38,349 bases of DNA, from NCBI RefSeq assembly GCF_001279005.1, contig NZ_LGCN01000233.1, forward strand, positions 1 through 38,349, written 5' to 3'. The position numbers were made by a program, and so were the translations under genes. Below are positions 16,228 through 25,020 of the stretch, in pieces. A model generated the notes under the pieces. The model made no database searches. It saw only the letters and a list, made by a program, of their open reading frames with translations, and had not been told where the DNA came from. Every line of letters begins with the position of its first letter. Positions within the stretch are counted from its first letter, which is position 1. Origin of the DNA: Streptomyces caelestis (GTDB lineage Bacteria; Actinomycetota; Actinomycetes; Streptomycetales; Streptomycetaceae).

Positions 16228-17609
16228 ACCTCCGCGTCCTGCGCACCGAACTGAAGCGTTCCGTCGCCCCCTGGGCCGGCCTCACCGTCCTGGTCACTGG
16301 CTTGCTCTTCCTATACCTGATCCTCGGCCCCGGGGAGAGCACCGCGGACTGGACGGCCCAGTGGACGACCATGGCCCTGACCGTCCGCGGCCTGCTCTAC
16401 TACATGTGGCCCGTCGCGGTGGGGTTCGGCGCCCTGCAGGGGCTGCGCGACTCCCGCTCCCGGGTGACCGAGCTGATGGCGACGGTGCCGCGGCCCGCCT
16501 GGCAGCGCGCGGCGGCCCCGGCGGCGGCCTCGGCCCTCGCACTGGCCTCGGCCTTCCTCCTCCTCACCGCCACGGGCGCGGCCCACGTACTGCTGGGCGA
16601 GACGATCTACGTCCCTCTGGGCTGGCTGCCGATCGTGCTGGTCGCGGTGCTGGCCCTGGCCGCGGGGGCGCTGCTCGGCATGGGCGTGGCGAGTGCGCTG
16701 CCGTCCGTGCTCACCCCGCCGCTGACGGCGGTGGCCGCCTTCGTGATGACCGTCCTGCTGCAGCAGTCCGTCGATGCGGCGCTGCCGACGGGCAACGCGC
16801 CGAACGTACTGGCGCAGCTGGCACCGGCGGTGGCACTGCCCCGCGAGGAGCTGCTCACCCTCGCCTCCTCCGTGCACCTCGGCCAGACCCTGTGGCTGCT
16901 GGGTATGCTCGCCACCGGCTTCGCCCTGCTGGCCGCCGCCTCGGCGCGCGCCCGGCTGCTCGCCCTGGCACCCGTCCTGGCGGGCGCGGTGCTCGCCCTG
17001 CTGGTTCTCCCCGCCGAGACGCGGGATACGTACGTAGTCGACGAGGCCGCCGTGGAACTGGTGTGCGACGGCCCGGTCTGTGTGACGGAGATGCACCGGG
17101 ACCGCCTGGCGGCCCTCGCGCCGCACGGCAAGGAAGCGCTGCGCGTGCTGCGGGAGGCCCTGGGCGAGGAGGCGCCGGACGCGGTGCGAGAGGAGACCAC
17201 GCTGCGCAAGGGGTTCATGGGCAGCCGGGAGCTCTCGGAAACGACGGTGCTCTTCGACTTCGACGATCCGGTGATCGCCCGGGCGGAGGGGGACCAGCTG
17301 ACCCGGGCCCTGGTCGGCCAGGGACTGGCGCCGAACTGCACCGAGCGCTCCTCCTGGGTAGGCGGCTTCGGGATGAAGGAGACCGCGCAGAGCGTCACTG
17401 CGGCCTGGGCGCTCGGCGACTTCCAGCCGATGGACTGGGCAGGCGTTGACGGCCTCCCGGGAGAGCGGGAGGACGCCGAGGCCGCGTGGGACCGGCTGGC
17501 GGAGCTGCCGCCGGCGGAGCAGCGCGCCTGGGTCACCGACCTGCGCACCGCCACGCTCGCCTGTGACATCAAGGACCGGCGCGGTGTGCTGACGGGTGAG
17601 GCGTTCTGA
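16224..17609 (+). CDS. ABC-2-type permease with large extracytoplasmic domain
   Basis: 461 residues counted from GTG 16224, which overlaps the ATPase stop; a TTG at 16221 is less likely. The first half has about six membrane segments (APWAGLTVLVTGLLFLYLIL, LYYMWPVAVGFGALQGL, LALASAFLLLTATGAAHVLL, IVLVAVLALAAGALLGMGVA, TAVAAFVMTVLLQ, LLALAPVLAGAVLALLVLP). The second half, from about residue 270, is a soluble region with four scattered Cys residues (ELVCDGPVCVTE, APNCTER, LACDIKD), suited to an extracytoplasmic domain, ending near the C-terminus. It is the membrane partner of the ATPase. No family function could be named. No lesions. Confidence 0.75.
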   Translation: MNLRVLRTELKRSVAPWAGLTVLVTGLLFLYLILGPGESTADWTAQWTTMALTVRGLLYYMWPVAVGFGALQGLRDSRSRVTELMATVPRPAWQRAAAPAAASALALASAFLLLTATGAAHVLLGETIYVPLGWLPIVLVAVLALAAGALLGMGVASALPSVLTPPLTAVAAFVMTVLLQQSVDAALPTGNAPNVLAQLAPAVALPREELLTLASSVHLGQTLWLLGMLATGFALLAAASARARLLALAPVLAGAVLALLVLPAETRDTYVVDEAAVELVCDGPVCVTEMHRDRLAALAPHGKEALRVLREALGEEAPDAVREETTLRKGFMGSRELSETTVLFDFDDPVIARAEGDQLTRALVGQGLAPNCTERSSWVGGFGMKETAQSVTAAWALGDFQPMDWAGVDGLPGEREDAEAAWDRLAELPPAEQRAWVTDLRTATLACDIKDRRGVLTGEAF

Positions 17610-18178
17610 TGAGGTGGCTGGTGCTGTATGCGCGGTCCCGGCAGGTACCCGCATCGGCGGCGGCGGTGCTGGCCGCGGCCCTGGCGGTGTGGTTCCTCGC
17701 CCGGGACGGCGGGCCCGCCGACCCGCGGCTGGCGGTGCTCGCCCTCACGGCGGCCGTGACGGCGGCCTCGGTGGGGCTCGGCGGACAGGACGTCGCGCTG
17801 GACCGTACGGCGGCCGTCCGCTGGGTGCCCCGGCGCGCGGTGCATGTGCTGCTGGTCGGCGCGGTCGCGGCGGGGTCGCTGCTGGCGGTACGGGCGGCGG
17901 GGCCGGACGTGGGGTCCGCGGGCCTCCTCCTGCGCAACGGCGTGGGCATGGCGGGCTTAGCCGCTGCCGGAGCGGTGCTGTGCGGGGCGGCGTACGCATG
18001 GACGCTGCCGCTGGGCTGGCTGGCGCTGGTCATGTTCACCCCGCTCCCGTCGGGGTGGGCGGCCGAGGTGCTGGCCTGGATGCTGCGGCCGCCGGAGGCG
18101 GCGGCCGCCACCGGGACCGCCCTGGCGCTGGCTGTGGCCGGCACCGCGGCGTACGCCGCGGTCGGACCCAGACGTTAG
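17609..18178 (+). CDS. Small multi-pass membrane protein of the ECF/ABC operon
   Basis: 189 residues, almost entirely hydrophobic, with about five or six predicted segments (ASAAAVLAAALAVWFLA, LAVLALTAAVTAASVGLG, AVHVLLVGAVAAGSLLAV, VGMAGLAAAGAVLCGAAYAW, WLALVMFTPLPSGWAAEVLAW, GTALALAVAGTAAYAAVG). Start ATG 17609 shares one base with the upstream stop (TGATG), so it is translationally coupled and is the last gene of the operon. It probably assembles with the permease as a second membrane subunit. No specific family recognised. Confidence 0.75.
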   Translation: MRWLVLYARSRQVPASAAAVLAAALAVWFLARDGGPADPRLAVLALTAAVTAASVGLGGQDVALDRTAAVRWVPRRAVHVLLVGAVAAGSLLAVRAAGPDVGSAGLLLRNGVGMAGLAAAGAVLCGAAYAWTLPLGWLALVMFTPLPSGWAAEVLAWMLRPPEAAAATGTALALAVAGTAAYAAVGPRR

Positions 18179-18273
18179 CGTCCGTCCTCGAACGGACTCC
18201 GGAACCGTGTGTCGTTCGAAAGGTCACCGGTGCAGGTGGGAGTGGTGTGATTCGGTCCTGGGGTCATGTCCGC

Positions 18274-19324
18274 GTGATCGTGTCTCTGCTGTACAGGGTG
18301 GTCCGGAGGCTGTTGTCCGTCCTGTCGGTGCTGCTGCGCGGTGACACCGCGAAGGGCGCCGGGTTGCTCGTGTTGCGGCATGAGAACGCAGTCCTGCGCC
18401 GGCGGATTGCCGGCCCGGTCCGCTACGGGCGGGCCGACCGGTTCTGGTTCGCTGTCCTCCGCGGGCTAGGTACCCCGGTGACGTGGGCGCGGGGTCTTCC
18501 CGGTCACCCCAGGGCGCCTTGCTCGCCCGGCGCCGCGGGTTCATCGCTGCCCAGTGGGATTGCACCGCACGCCGACGCACCGGACGCTCGCCCACCCGAG
18601 GGGCGATCAAGACGCTTGTTCTGCGGCCGGCCCAGGAGAACCCGCGGTGGGGGCACAGGCGGGTCCAAGGGGAGTCGGCCCGGCTCGGGCATCGGATCGC
18701 TGCCTCGACGGTCTGGGGGATCCTCGACGCCGCGGGCACGACCCGGCGCCGCGTCGTGCCGGTCCCACCCGGCGCGAGTTCCTGGCCGCCCGGGCCGAGG
18801 GGATCATCGCGGCGGACTTCTTCCACTTCGACACCGCGCTCGGCACGAGGCGCCTGCACATCACCAAAGTCACCGCCCAGCCCACCCGGAAGTGAGCCGT
18901 GCGACAGGCGCGGAATCCCGCCGCCGACCTGGGCATGCGCAGGGAGTCTCTGCGGTTCCTGCTGCGTGAGCGCGACGGCAGGGACGGTGCGGCGTTCGAC
19001 GCGGTCTTCGAGGCCGAGGAGCTGGAGGTGATCTTGAGTGCCCCGCGGGCTCCTCGGATGAACGCCCACTGCGAGAGGAGCATCGGCGGCATCCGGCGCG
19101 AGATGCCCGACCATGTCCTGATCGTGAACGAGGCCCACGCCCGCCAGGTCCTGGCCGTCTACCGGCGGCACTACAACGCCCACCGGCCTCACCGAGCCCG
19201 TCAGCAGCTACCGCCTGATGCCAAGGAACGGCCCGATGCCACCGTGCACGACCTCAACTCCCGCCGAGTGCCGCGGACCCAGATCCTCGGCGGCGTGATC
19301 AGCGAGTACTGCTGTATCGCTTGA
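18274..19324 (+). pseudogene. rve-domain (integrase-core) transposase, multiply broken
   Basis: Pieces of a common Streptomyces transposase lie in three frames: VIVSLLYRVVRRLLSVLSVL and LLVLRHENAVLRRRIAGPVR from GTG 18274; then RRGFIAAQWDCTARRRTGRS, WGHRRVQGESARLGHRIAAS; then EGIIAADFFHFDTALGTRRL; then, after an in-frame TGA at 18893, MRRESLRFLLRERDGRDGAA, EAEELEVILSAPRAPRMNAH and ISEYCCIA-stop. Relative to intact relatives there are several frameshifts, a stop, and an internal deletion after the first catalytic Asp (the stretch between HFDT and GTRRLHIT). Asp in RERDGRDG and Glu/Ser in AHCERSIGGIRRE mark the remaining catalytic region. Clearly non-functional. The 220 bases after it contain no recognised gene. 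Confidence 0.8.
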
Positions 19325-19551
19325 CCGGCGACGATGACTTCTCGAGCGGCACAGGCCGATGCGGGCCACATCCTGGCCGTGTGCGTCCGCGTCGTGTTGC
19401 CCGGTGCTCATACCGTGCCTTTCTCGTCCTGGTGCGCGGCGCGGTGACGACGTGGATCAGGATGACGATGGCCTGCCGCCCGGCATTGTCCCGGACTCAC
19501 GCCTCGGGGAGGCGGGCCTAGCTTGGGATTTAACCTCTGGGGGTGGCCTGG

Positions 19552-19893
19552 CTAGTCCCCGGCAAAGGCCAAGTAGCTGCCAGGAGTCGCGGCACAGGCT
19601 TCCAAGTAGGCGGCGAGGGCGCGAATCGCTTCAGCTTCGGAGTCATCGGTGCAACACTCCAGAAGATCTGGGATCTCGCGAAGTGCGGCCTCGGCCTCAT
19701 GCTCGTTGAAGATCGTGTCGTTGTACGGGTCGACCGTCCAGAGCTTGCCCGATGTGTTGCGGGGAAGCTTGACGATCAGCTGAGCCAGTGCCTCGCCGGG
19801 TTCGTGAGTCTGCCGGATCAGAGTGGCTCTGCGCTTGGACCGGCGACTGGGCCAGAACGGACGGCCGTCGTGCAACTGCAGATCGATCCCCAT
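19552..19893 (-). CDS. Small hypothetical protein of a Streptomyces family
   Basis: 113 residues from ATG 19893: an opening beta-like segment (MGIDLQLHDGRPFWPSRRS), a middle with VDPYNDTIFNEHEAEAALRE and a C-terminus ALAAYLEACAATPGSYLAFA GD. The pattern 'VDPYxDTVFN ... L..LARRC...PxTYLxFxGD' recurs in many small streptomycete proteins of unknown function. No signal peptide or membrane segment. The longer frame upstream of 19893 is unlike coding sequence, and the RBS is weak. It stands alone between two transposase pseudogenes. No function can be assigned. Confidence 0.6.
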   Translation of the reverse strand: MGIDLQLHDGRPFWPSRRSKRRATLIRQTHEPGEALAQLIVKLPRNTSGKLWTVDPYNDTIFNEHEAEAALREIPDLLECCTDDSEAEAIRALAAYLEACAATPGSYLAFAGD

Positions 19894-20060
19894 GTCCAGA
19901 TTATGTCGCGGCCATCTCTCACTTCGCCCTTGACCCACGGGGTCGAATGGTGCGTCGAACTTGATCACTCGGTTCGGTAACCGCCGTACAGCGAGGCGGC
20001 CTTCGTCTGAACATGTGCTCCGGCCAAGGAACACACACGTCCAGCACGAAGGCCGTGAGG

Positions 20061-21498
20061 ATGAGTCTGCTGCAACGCGACGTCCGGCAAGAGGCTTTGA
20101 CGCAACTGTCACGCTTCCGGGGCGAGTTCTGCTCCTGTCTCACCGCTCGTTCGGATGCGTTGTTCGAGCTGGCCGACGCCGTTCTGTGCGGCGACGGGCC
20201 GGTCAGGTCGCTGGCCGAGCTGTCGCTGGTGGGCGAACACCGCTGCGGTCACGGAGGGCTTTATGCGGCGGTGGCCCACGGAGAAATCGACACCGGCCGG
20301 CTGCGGCGGGCCCTGGCCGAAGCGCCCCTGCCGCGAGCTGCCGACGGCCGACTGGTCCTGGCCATCGACATCACCCTGCTGGCTGCGGCCGGGCGCTCAC
20401 ACCTCGCCGCAGCGGATCCTGTGCCACACCTACGGCCGCGGCAAGGACCAGCACATCCCCGTCCCCGGCTGGCCCTACTCCATCGTCTGCGCGCTCGAGC
20501 CCGGCCGCAGCTCGTGGACCGCACCGCTGGACGCGCTGCGTCTGGCCCCCGGGGACGACACCGCGACCGCCACCGCCCAGCAGTTGGGTGAGCTGCTCCA
20601 GCGCCTGATCACGGCAGGTCAGTGGCAGACGGGCGACCCCGACGTCCTCGTCATCGCGGACGCCGGCTACGACGCACCCCGTCTGGCTCACCTCCTGCGG
20701 GACCTGCCCGTGCAGGTGCTGACCCGGATGCGGTCGGACCGCGTCCTGCGCAGGGCCGTCACGCCCCGCCGACCGGGCGCGCTGGGCCGCCCGCCCCGCC
20801 ACGGCGGCGAGTTCGTCTTCGGCCGGCCCGACACCTGGGGCACCCCGGACACCGAGACCGTCACCGACACCCGGCTCTACGGCACCGCCCTGGCCCGCTC
20901 CTGGAACCGGCTGTATCCCAAGCTGACTCACCGCTCCTCCTGGGCCGCAGCCGACGGCACCCTCCCCATCGTCGAGGGCACGGTGATCCGCCTGGACATC
21001 GACCACCTGCCCAGCGGAGCCACCCCCAAGCCGGTCTGGCTGTGGTGGTCGGGCACCGATGCCACCGAAGCCGACGCCGACCGTCTCTGGCAGGCCTATC
21101 TGCGACGCTTCGACATCGAGCACACCTTCCGTCTGTTCAAGCAGACCCTGGGCTGGACCGCACCGAAGATCCGCATTCGCCAGGCGGCCGACCGATGGAC
21201 CTGGCTGATCATCGCCGCCTACACCCAGTTGCGGCTTACCCGGCCCCTGGCAGCCGATCGGCGCCGGCCCTGGGAGAAACCCAGCCCGCCGGACAGGCTC
21301 ACCCACGCCCGCGTCCGCCCAGCGACCGCCTGCCCGGCCCAGGCACCGAAACCCTGCCGGCCCGGCCCCGGACGACCACCAGGCCGCAAGAACACCCGGC
21401 CCACACCCCGCCACGACGTGCACACACCGCGCAAAACACAGCCGACGCGACGACAAACGAAGAAGTCGACGACCCCACGGCCCCGGCGCACAGGTTAA
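20061..21498 (+). pseudogene. IS4-like (NF041680-type) transposase with one frameshift
   Basis: ATG 20061 starts MSLLQRDVRQEALTQLSRFR, the typical opening of a widespread Streptomyces transposase. The frame is right through RAADGRLVLAIDIT (first catalytic Asp) and is lost at CCC 20374-20376, where CC is expected. The rest continues one frame over: CWLRPGAHTSPQRILCHTYG, VLVIADAGYDAPRLAHLL with the second Asp, and RRFDIEHTFRLFKQTLGWTA with the Glu, to a basic Arg/Pro/Thr-rich tail and stop at 21498. All catalytic residues are present. The one-base difference in a C run is either a recent mutation or an assembly error. Confidence 0.85.
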
Positions 21499-21534
21499 AG
21501 ATCAAGCCAGCCGACGGCAGCCGCTGCCGGCTGG

Positions 21535-22113
21535 TCAGTCGGCCCGTACGGGAACGACGACCGTCGGCAGCGGCCCCGCCACTTCCCGCGGGTCCACCGT
21601 CAGGCCGAACTCGCTCTCCACCGCCTCCAGCGCGGCAGCCGGGTCGGAGAAGTCGTCGTCCGGCTCGTCCAGGAAGGAGCCGGCCCGTTCCAGGGCCCGG
21701 TTGAGCCGGTCCGGTTCCTTTCCGGACGCCGGATCGAACCTCCCCGAGTCGAACAGGGCGAGGATCTCCCCGTCACGGGCGTGCGCCACACGAGTGGCGC
21801 CAGCGAGAAGCTGCCACACGGACACCGCTTCCGTGCCCCTGGACAGCTCCTTGAGCACCGGCTTCCTGAACGGGACACCCACCTGCGGGAACGCATCGAG
21901 CACATACGCCCACCTCGACCCGTCCGGGCAGTAGACCCGCACCGCCCAGCTGTCCGGGCTGAAGTGCTCAGCCACACCGTCGATGGGACACCGGGGCAGC
22001 GGATCCAGGCCGGCGGCGCCCAGCCGGGCCAATACGTCAGCCTCCCCCAGACCTCGGACCGCGGCCATACAGAACCACTCGTCCCCCAGCACATCGAACA
22101 ACGTGGAAGCCAT
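21535..22113 (-). CDS. DUF6461-like hypothetical protein
   Basis: 192 residues from ATG 22113 (GGGAAGG 11 bases upstream). A longer frame from 22161 is possible. The order WFCMAAVRGLGEADVLARLG near the N-terminus, VAEHFSPDSWAVRVYCPDG and then LSRGTEAVSVWQLLAGATRV, HARDGEILALFDSGRFDP resembles DUF6461 proteins, soluble streptomycete proteins of unknown role. It ends TVVVPVRAD. No signal peptide or membrane segment. It is convergent with the IS4-like pseudogene, and 37 bases separate the two ends. The family assignment is from pattern memory and moderate. Confidence 0.6.
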   Translation of the reverse strand: MASTLFDVLGDEWFCMAAVRGLGEADVLARLGAAGLDPLPRCPIDGVAEHFSPDSWAVRVYCPDGSRWAYVLDAFPQVGVPFRKPVLKELSRGTEAVSVWQLLAGATRVAHARDGEILALFDSGRFDPASGKEPDRLNRALERAGSFLDEPDDDFSDPAAALEAVESEFGLTVDPREVAGPLPTVVVPVRAD

Positions 22114-22161
22114 GATGGCCCGAGCCTTCCCGGTCAGTATCCGTCTGGCGGCCGCCGACAC

Positions 22162-22583
22162 TACGACACACGCTTGAATTCCCGGTGACGAACGCTGACG
22201 TCATCCAAAGCTGTATCTCAACCGGTCTCGGAACGTGCGGGTGGCGGCCTACTGCTACACCAGGCTGGCCGCCACCAGCGCGCATGAGACTCCGTGCGGG
22301 CCGCCTGGAGCATCGCTGACGAACAGGAGGCTTGTCAGCGGCATCTCCCGCGGCAAAGCCCCGCGCCGTACTGATGGCCCATGGGACGAGTCGTACCTGG
22401 ACCTCATGGGCGCCGTCACGCAGACCAATCACCGCTTGCGGGGACTGGTCGCGGGTGGTGCCGGATCGCGGCCCGGCACGGGATGAGCTGTTCCACCACC
22501 GGCCGCTCATGACCACGCCACACCTGCACCACCCGCCGTCGATGATCACGGTCCGCCCGGAGCCGAGCCGGCAGGGACCCGTG
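22162..22583. other. Intergenic, no recognisable gene
   Basis: About 420 bases between two divergent-from-each-other neighbours' ends and starts. Open frames exist on both strands, but none has a family pattern, good RBS or consistent codon bias. It may hold the promoter of the minus-strand DUF6461-like gene at its left edge and the terminator region of the FG-GAP gene at its right edge; no clear hairpin was found. Confidence 0.4.
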
Positions 22584-24008
22584 TCAGATCACTCCGAGGA
22601 GCCCGTTGCCGCCGAGGAGGGTGTTATCCCGCTGGGAGAAGCCCACGGAAGGGGCGGTGATCAGGTAGCTGCCTCGGGTGGTGGGTCCGCCCGTGTCCCC
22701 GGGCAGGACCCATACCGCTCCCGTCGAGGTGTTCTCCTCGGCGGCGCTGAGGAAGAGTTCTGGCTTGCCGTCCCCGTTGATGTCGCCGACGGCCACGCTG
22801 GTGCCGAAGGAGTCCCCGGTCTCGCCGGCCCCGGGAATGCCGGCGGTGTCCTGCGTGTAGGCGTAGGCGCCGGTTCCGAGAGAGCCGGTTTGGCGGCCGG
22901 GAATGACCGTCACCTGCCCGGCATCGGTTTTGCCCGTGTCCTCCAGCGGCGAGCCGACCACGATGTCCGCCAGCCCGTCCCGGTTCAGGTCAGCCACGGC
23001 GAGAGCGGCACCGAAGTTGTCACCCTTCTCGCTCGCTCCGGGGACACCGGGGGTGTTCTGCGTCAGCCGCACCGGCTGGGCCTCCCAAGCGATGCCGCGC
23101 GCCGAGCCGTACCAGAGGAGCAGGCGGCCGCCGAGGGCGCCGTCGTCGGCGCTCTGCGGATCGTCGGGATCGCCCACGACGAGGTCGTCGTACCCGTCGC
23201 CGTTGACGTCCCCGGCGGCCGCAATCAGACCGTTGCCCTGCTGCTGCGCACCTCCGCGCACCGGGTTCACGTACACCTGCCCGCCGCTCAGCTCGCTGAG
23301 CCGGACGGTGACGACCACTTCGTCCGGTCGGCCCCCCGCAGCGAAATCGCCCAGCGCGACGCTGTTCACGGACGCGGTGTCCCGGTTCTCGACGGCCTCA
23401 CCGTAGGTGCCACTGCGGGTGAACGGCCCGGCGAAGCGCATCGTCCCCTCGTACCCGCCGACGAGCACCTGGGTTGCGGCACCGGGGCCGGCACTGAGCG
23501 CCGCCACGTCCAGGCCGTAGTACGCGCCGGGGTTCGTCGCCGGCAGGTCGGTGCCGGACGTCAGTCCTTTCTTGCCGCCCCACAGCACCGTCACCATGCC
23601 GACGTCCCGGCCCCGCGTGGTGTCCTCGAACGGGGTGGACACCACCAGGTCCGCGTACCCGTCCCGGTTGAGGTCGGCCGTCGCGGTGGCTCCGCCGAAG
23701 CCGTCGTGCGCCTCGGCCGAGCCCGGCACCCCGGCGGTGTTCTGCGTGATGACGGCACGCCTGGACGTCGACAGGCCCGACTTCGATCCGTAGAGCACGA
23801 CCACGGCGCCGGCTCCCTCCTTGCCGGCGACGTTCGCGCCCGGCGCGGGCAGTACCGCATCGCGGTAGCCGTCACCGTTGACATCGCCGGGCACGGCCCC
23901 GTGCCGGGCCGCCGCGGGCGGCGCCGCCGACAGCGGCGCGGCCACGACGACCGCGACCAGCAACGCCGCGGCTCTCCAACCGCCATAAGAAAAACGTCTG
24001 TTCACCAC
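22584..24008 (-). CDS. Secreted FG-GAP (integrin-alpha-like) beta-propeller protein
   Basis: 474 residues from GTG 24008, chosen because GGAGGGG stands nine bases upstream; the next codon is also GTG. Signal peptide: basic VNRRFSYGGW, hydrophobic AAALLVAVVVAAPLSA, cleavage near PPAAA. The mature part is made of FG-GAP repeats with Ca2+-loops: DVNGDGYRD, DLNRDGYADLVVSTPFED, DVNGDGYDDLVVGDPDD, DLNRDGLADIVVGSPLED, DINGDGKPELFLSAAEEN, plus one degenerate repeat, each followed by the strand pattern 'QNTAGVPGxxExxDxFG'. Such proteins fold as seven-bladed propellers outside the cell. Their ligands in streptomycetes are unknown. No lesions, monocistronic. Confidence 0.88.
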   Translation of the reverse strand: MVNRRFSYGGWRAAALLVAVVVAAPLSAAPPAAARHGAVPGDVNGDGYRDAVLPAPGANVAGKEGAGAVVVLYGSKSGLSTSRRAVITQNTAGVPGSAEAHDGFGGATATADLNRDGYADLVVSTPFEDTTRGRDVGMVTVLWGGKKGLTSGTDLPATNPGAYYGLDVAALSAGPGAATQVLVGGYEGTMRFAGPFTRSGTYGEAVENRDTASVNSVALGDFAAGGRPDEVVVTVRLSELSGGQVYVNPVRGGAQQQGNGLIAAAGDVNGDGYDDLVVGDPDDPQSADDGALGGRLLLWYGSARGIAWEAQPVRLTQNTPGVPGASEKGDNFGAALAVADLNRDGLADIVVGSPLEDTGKTDAGQVTVIPGRQTGSLGTGAYAYTQDTAGIPGAGETGDSFGTSVAVGDINGDGKPELFLSAAEENTSTGAVWVLPGDTGGPTTRGSYLITAPSVGFSQRDNTLLGGNGLLGVI

Positions 24009-24199
24009 GAACCGGATCCCCTCCCACGCGCCGCACCGGGCGTGCACCGCAGTCAGAAGATCGTAGAGGGTGCACACGCCGATGGCGCAGGCCGATCCGC
24101 ACAAGGCGTGGACGGGGCTCCCCGGTCGTTCGAGTCGGTGGAGACGAAGTCCGACCGTCTCGCCTTCCTGGGCGAGGCCTGGACCGCCGGCCGGGCAAG

Positions 24200-24462
24200 C
24201 TCCCGCCCGGGTGCAGTGGGACCCTGAACGCGACCTGCACCTCCAGTCGCTTCCGTACCGATCGCTGCAGCTTGGCCTCACCGGCGAAGCCGCACATCTC
24301 TATGCCGACGAGTGGATCGTCTCCATCACCGATGTCACACTGCTGGCCCGCACGGTCCACGCCCATGTGCGAGACGGAGAGCTGGACCTCGCCCGGCAGC
24401 TCCTGCCGGGTGAACGCCCCTACCCCGTGAGCGATGAGGCTCTGGCCCATCTACACCGATAG
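24200..24462 (+). pseudogene. DUF4291 protein, C-terminal fragment
   Basis: The frame from about 24200 reads ARVQWDPERDLHLQSLPYRS then LQLGLTGEAAHLYADEWIVS and ends LLPGERPYPVSDEALAHLHR-stop at 24462. This is the C-terminal third of DUF4291 proteins (VQWDPERD, RSLQxGLxGEA, YxDEWIV, ERPYP). The N-terminal part, including the family's conserved tyrosine/arginine region, is absent and the upstream frame is unrelated, so it is a truncated remnant. Confidence 0.65.
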
Positions 24463-24840
24463 ACGGGACTGTGTGAGCGGTTCGGCCGCGGATAGACGGG
24501 TGATCGACTGGGGAGTGGGGCGCAAGGGCGGCGTGTACCTGTGGTGAGTACGCGTCGTCCTTGCACGCGTCGTGACGCTGAGGGGACTTGGGCGGGCAGC
24601 CGTAGGAGGATCGCTTCGGCGGCGTGCCGTGTCAGCAACGGAGACGCTTTCTGCCGGTGGGCCGCACGATGACCTCGTGAGCCGGCGGCTTGCCCGGTGC
24701 CGCAAGCGGCCGGAGTGTTCCATCTCCTGGGAGGCGCCGCACGGGTGGGAGGACAAGGACGGCTCCCGGCGCCGGGTGTTGACCGGCGGGTTGGCGGAAG
24801 CCCTCCGGGTGTGTGCGGCGTGCTGTGACTGCGGTAGGGT
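24463..24840 (+). other. Gene-free stretch upstream of RNA candidate, with -10-like TAGGGT
   Basis: No convincing coding frame is seen on either strand. At 24835-24840 TAGGGT matches an actinobacterial -10 box, placing a possible start site near 24847, at the 5' edge of the RNA candidate. The expected -35 position (about 24812-24817, TGTGCG) is a poor match. Confidence 0.3.
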
Positions 24841-24844
24841 GGAT

Positions 24845-25000
24845 CTTGAGCGCGCCGCTAGTTTTGCCGGTGGTGAGCTGTGCGTTGGTGGTCCAAGGAA
24901 AGACGCCCCGCTTCCTGCGGGGAAATGCAGGTGCAAGGCCTGCCCGGCGCTCCATGAGAAAGACCCCCAGCCCTGTTGTTCAGGGCTGGGGGTCTTCTTT
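24845..25000 (+). ncRNA. Candidate structured RNA of about 150 nt
   Basis: The segment can fold into a closed multi-arm structure: GAGCGC (24845-24850) pairs with GCGCTC near 24947-24952; inside are CCCCGC/GCGGGG with loop TTCCT, GCAGG/CCTGC with the 7-base loop TGCAAGG, and TTGG/CCAA. The right closing strand is followed by CCA, giving a tRNA-T-arm-like look, but no anticodon arm is found. A perfect 16-bp terminator hairpin (24960-24996) follows within ten bases, and TAGGGT lies at the 5' edge. The left part also fits the GGGGAA-GGTGCAA pattern of the cobalamin riboswitch core, without its 3' box. Identity unknown. The hairpin may instead serve only the minus-strand gene. Confidence 0.3.
24960..24996. 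terminator. Perfect 16-bp terminator hairpin
   Basis: Arms 24960-24975 (AAGACCCCCAGCCCTG) and 24981-24996 are exact reverse complements with loop TTGTT, preceded by A-rich and followed by T-rich bases, so it can work in both directions. It lies 24 bases past the stop of the minus-strand I36-like gene and right after the RNA candidate on the plus strand. Confidence 0.85.
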
Positions 25001-25020
25001 GCGTCCGCTCGCCGAGGTGT

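Noticed and set aside
24860..24955. tRNA with long variable arm
   Set aside because: T-arm, variable-arm-like hairpin and terminal CCA are suggestive, and a 5' strand with six of seven acceptor pairs can be found, but there is no anticodon stem with a seven-base loop or normal D-arm.
24890..24960. Cobalamin riboswitch
   Set aside because: GGGGAA followed by a stem with loop TGCAAGG resembles the core, but the CGCCACTGT-type box is absent, the B12-box-like sequence would be on the wrong side, and no plus-strand gene follows.
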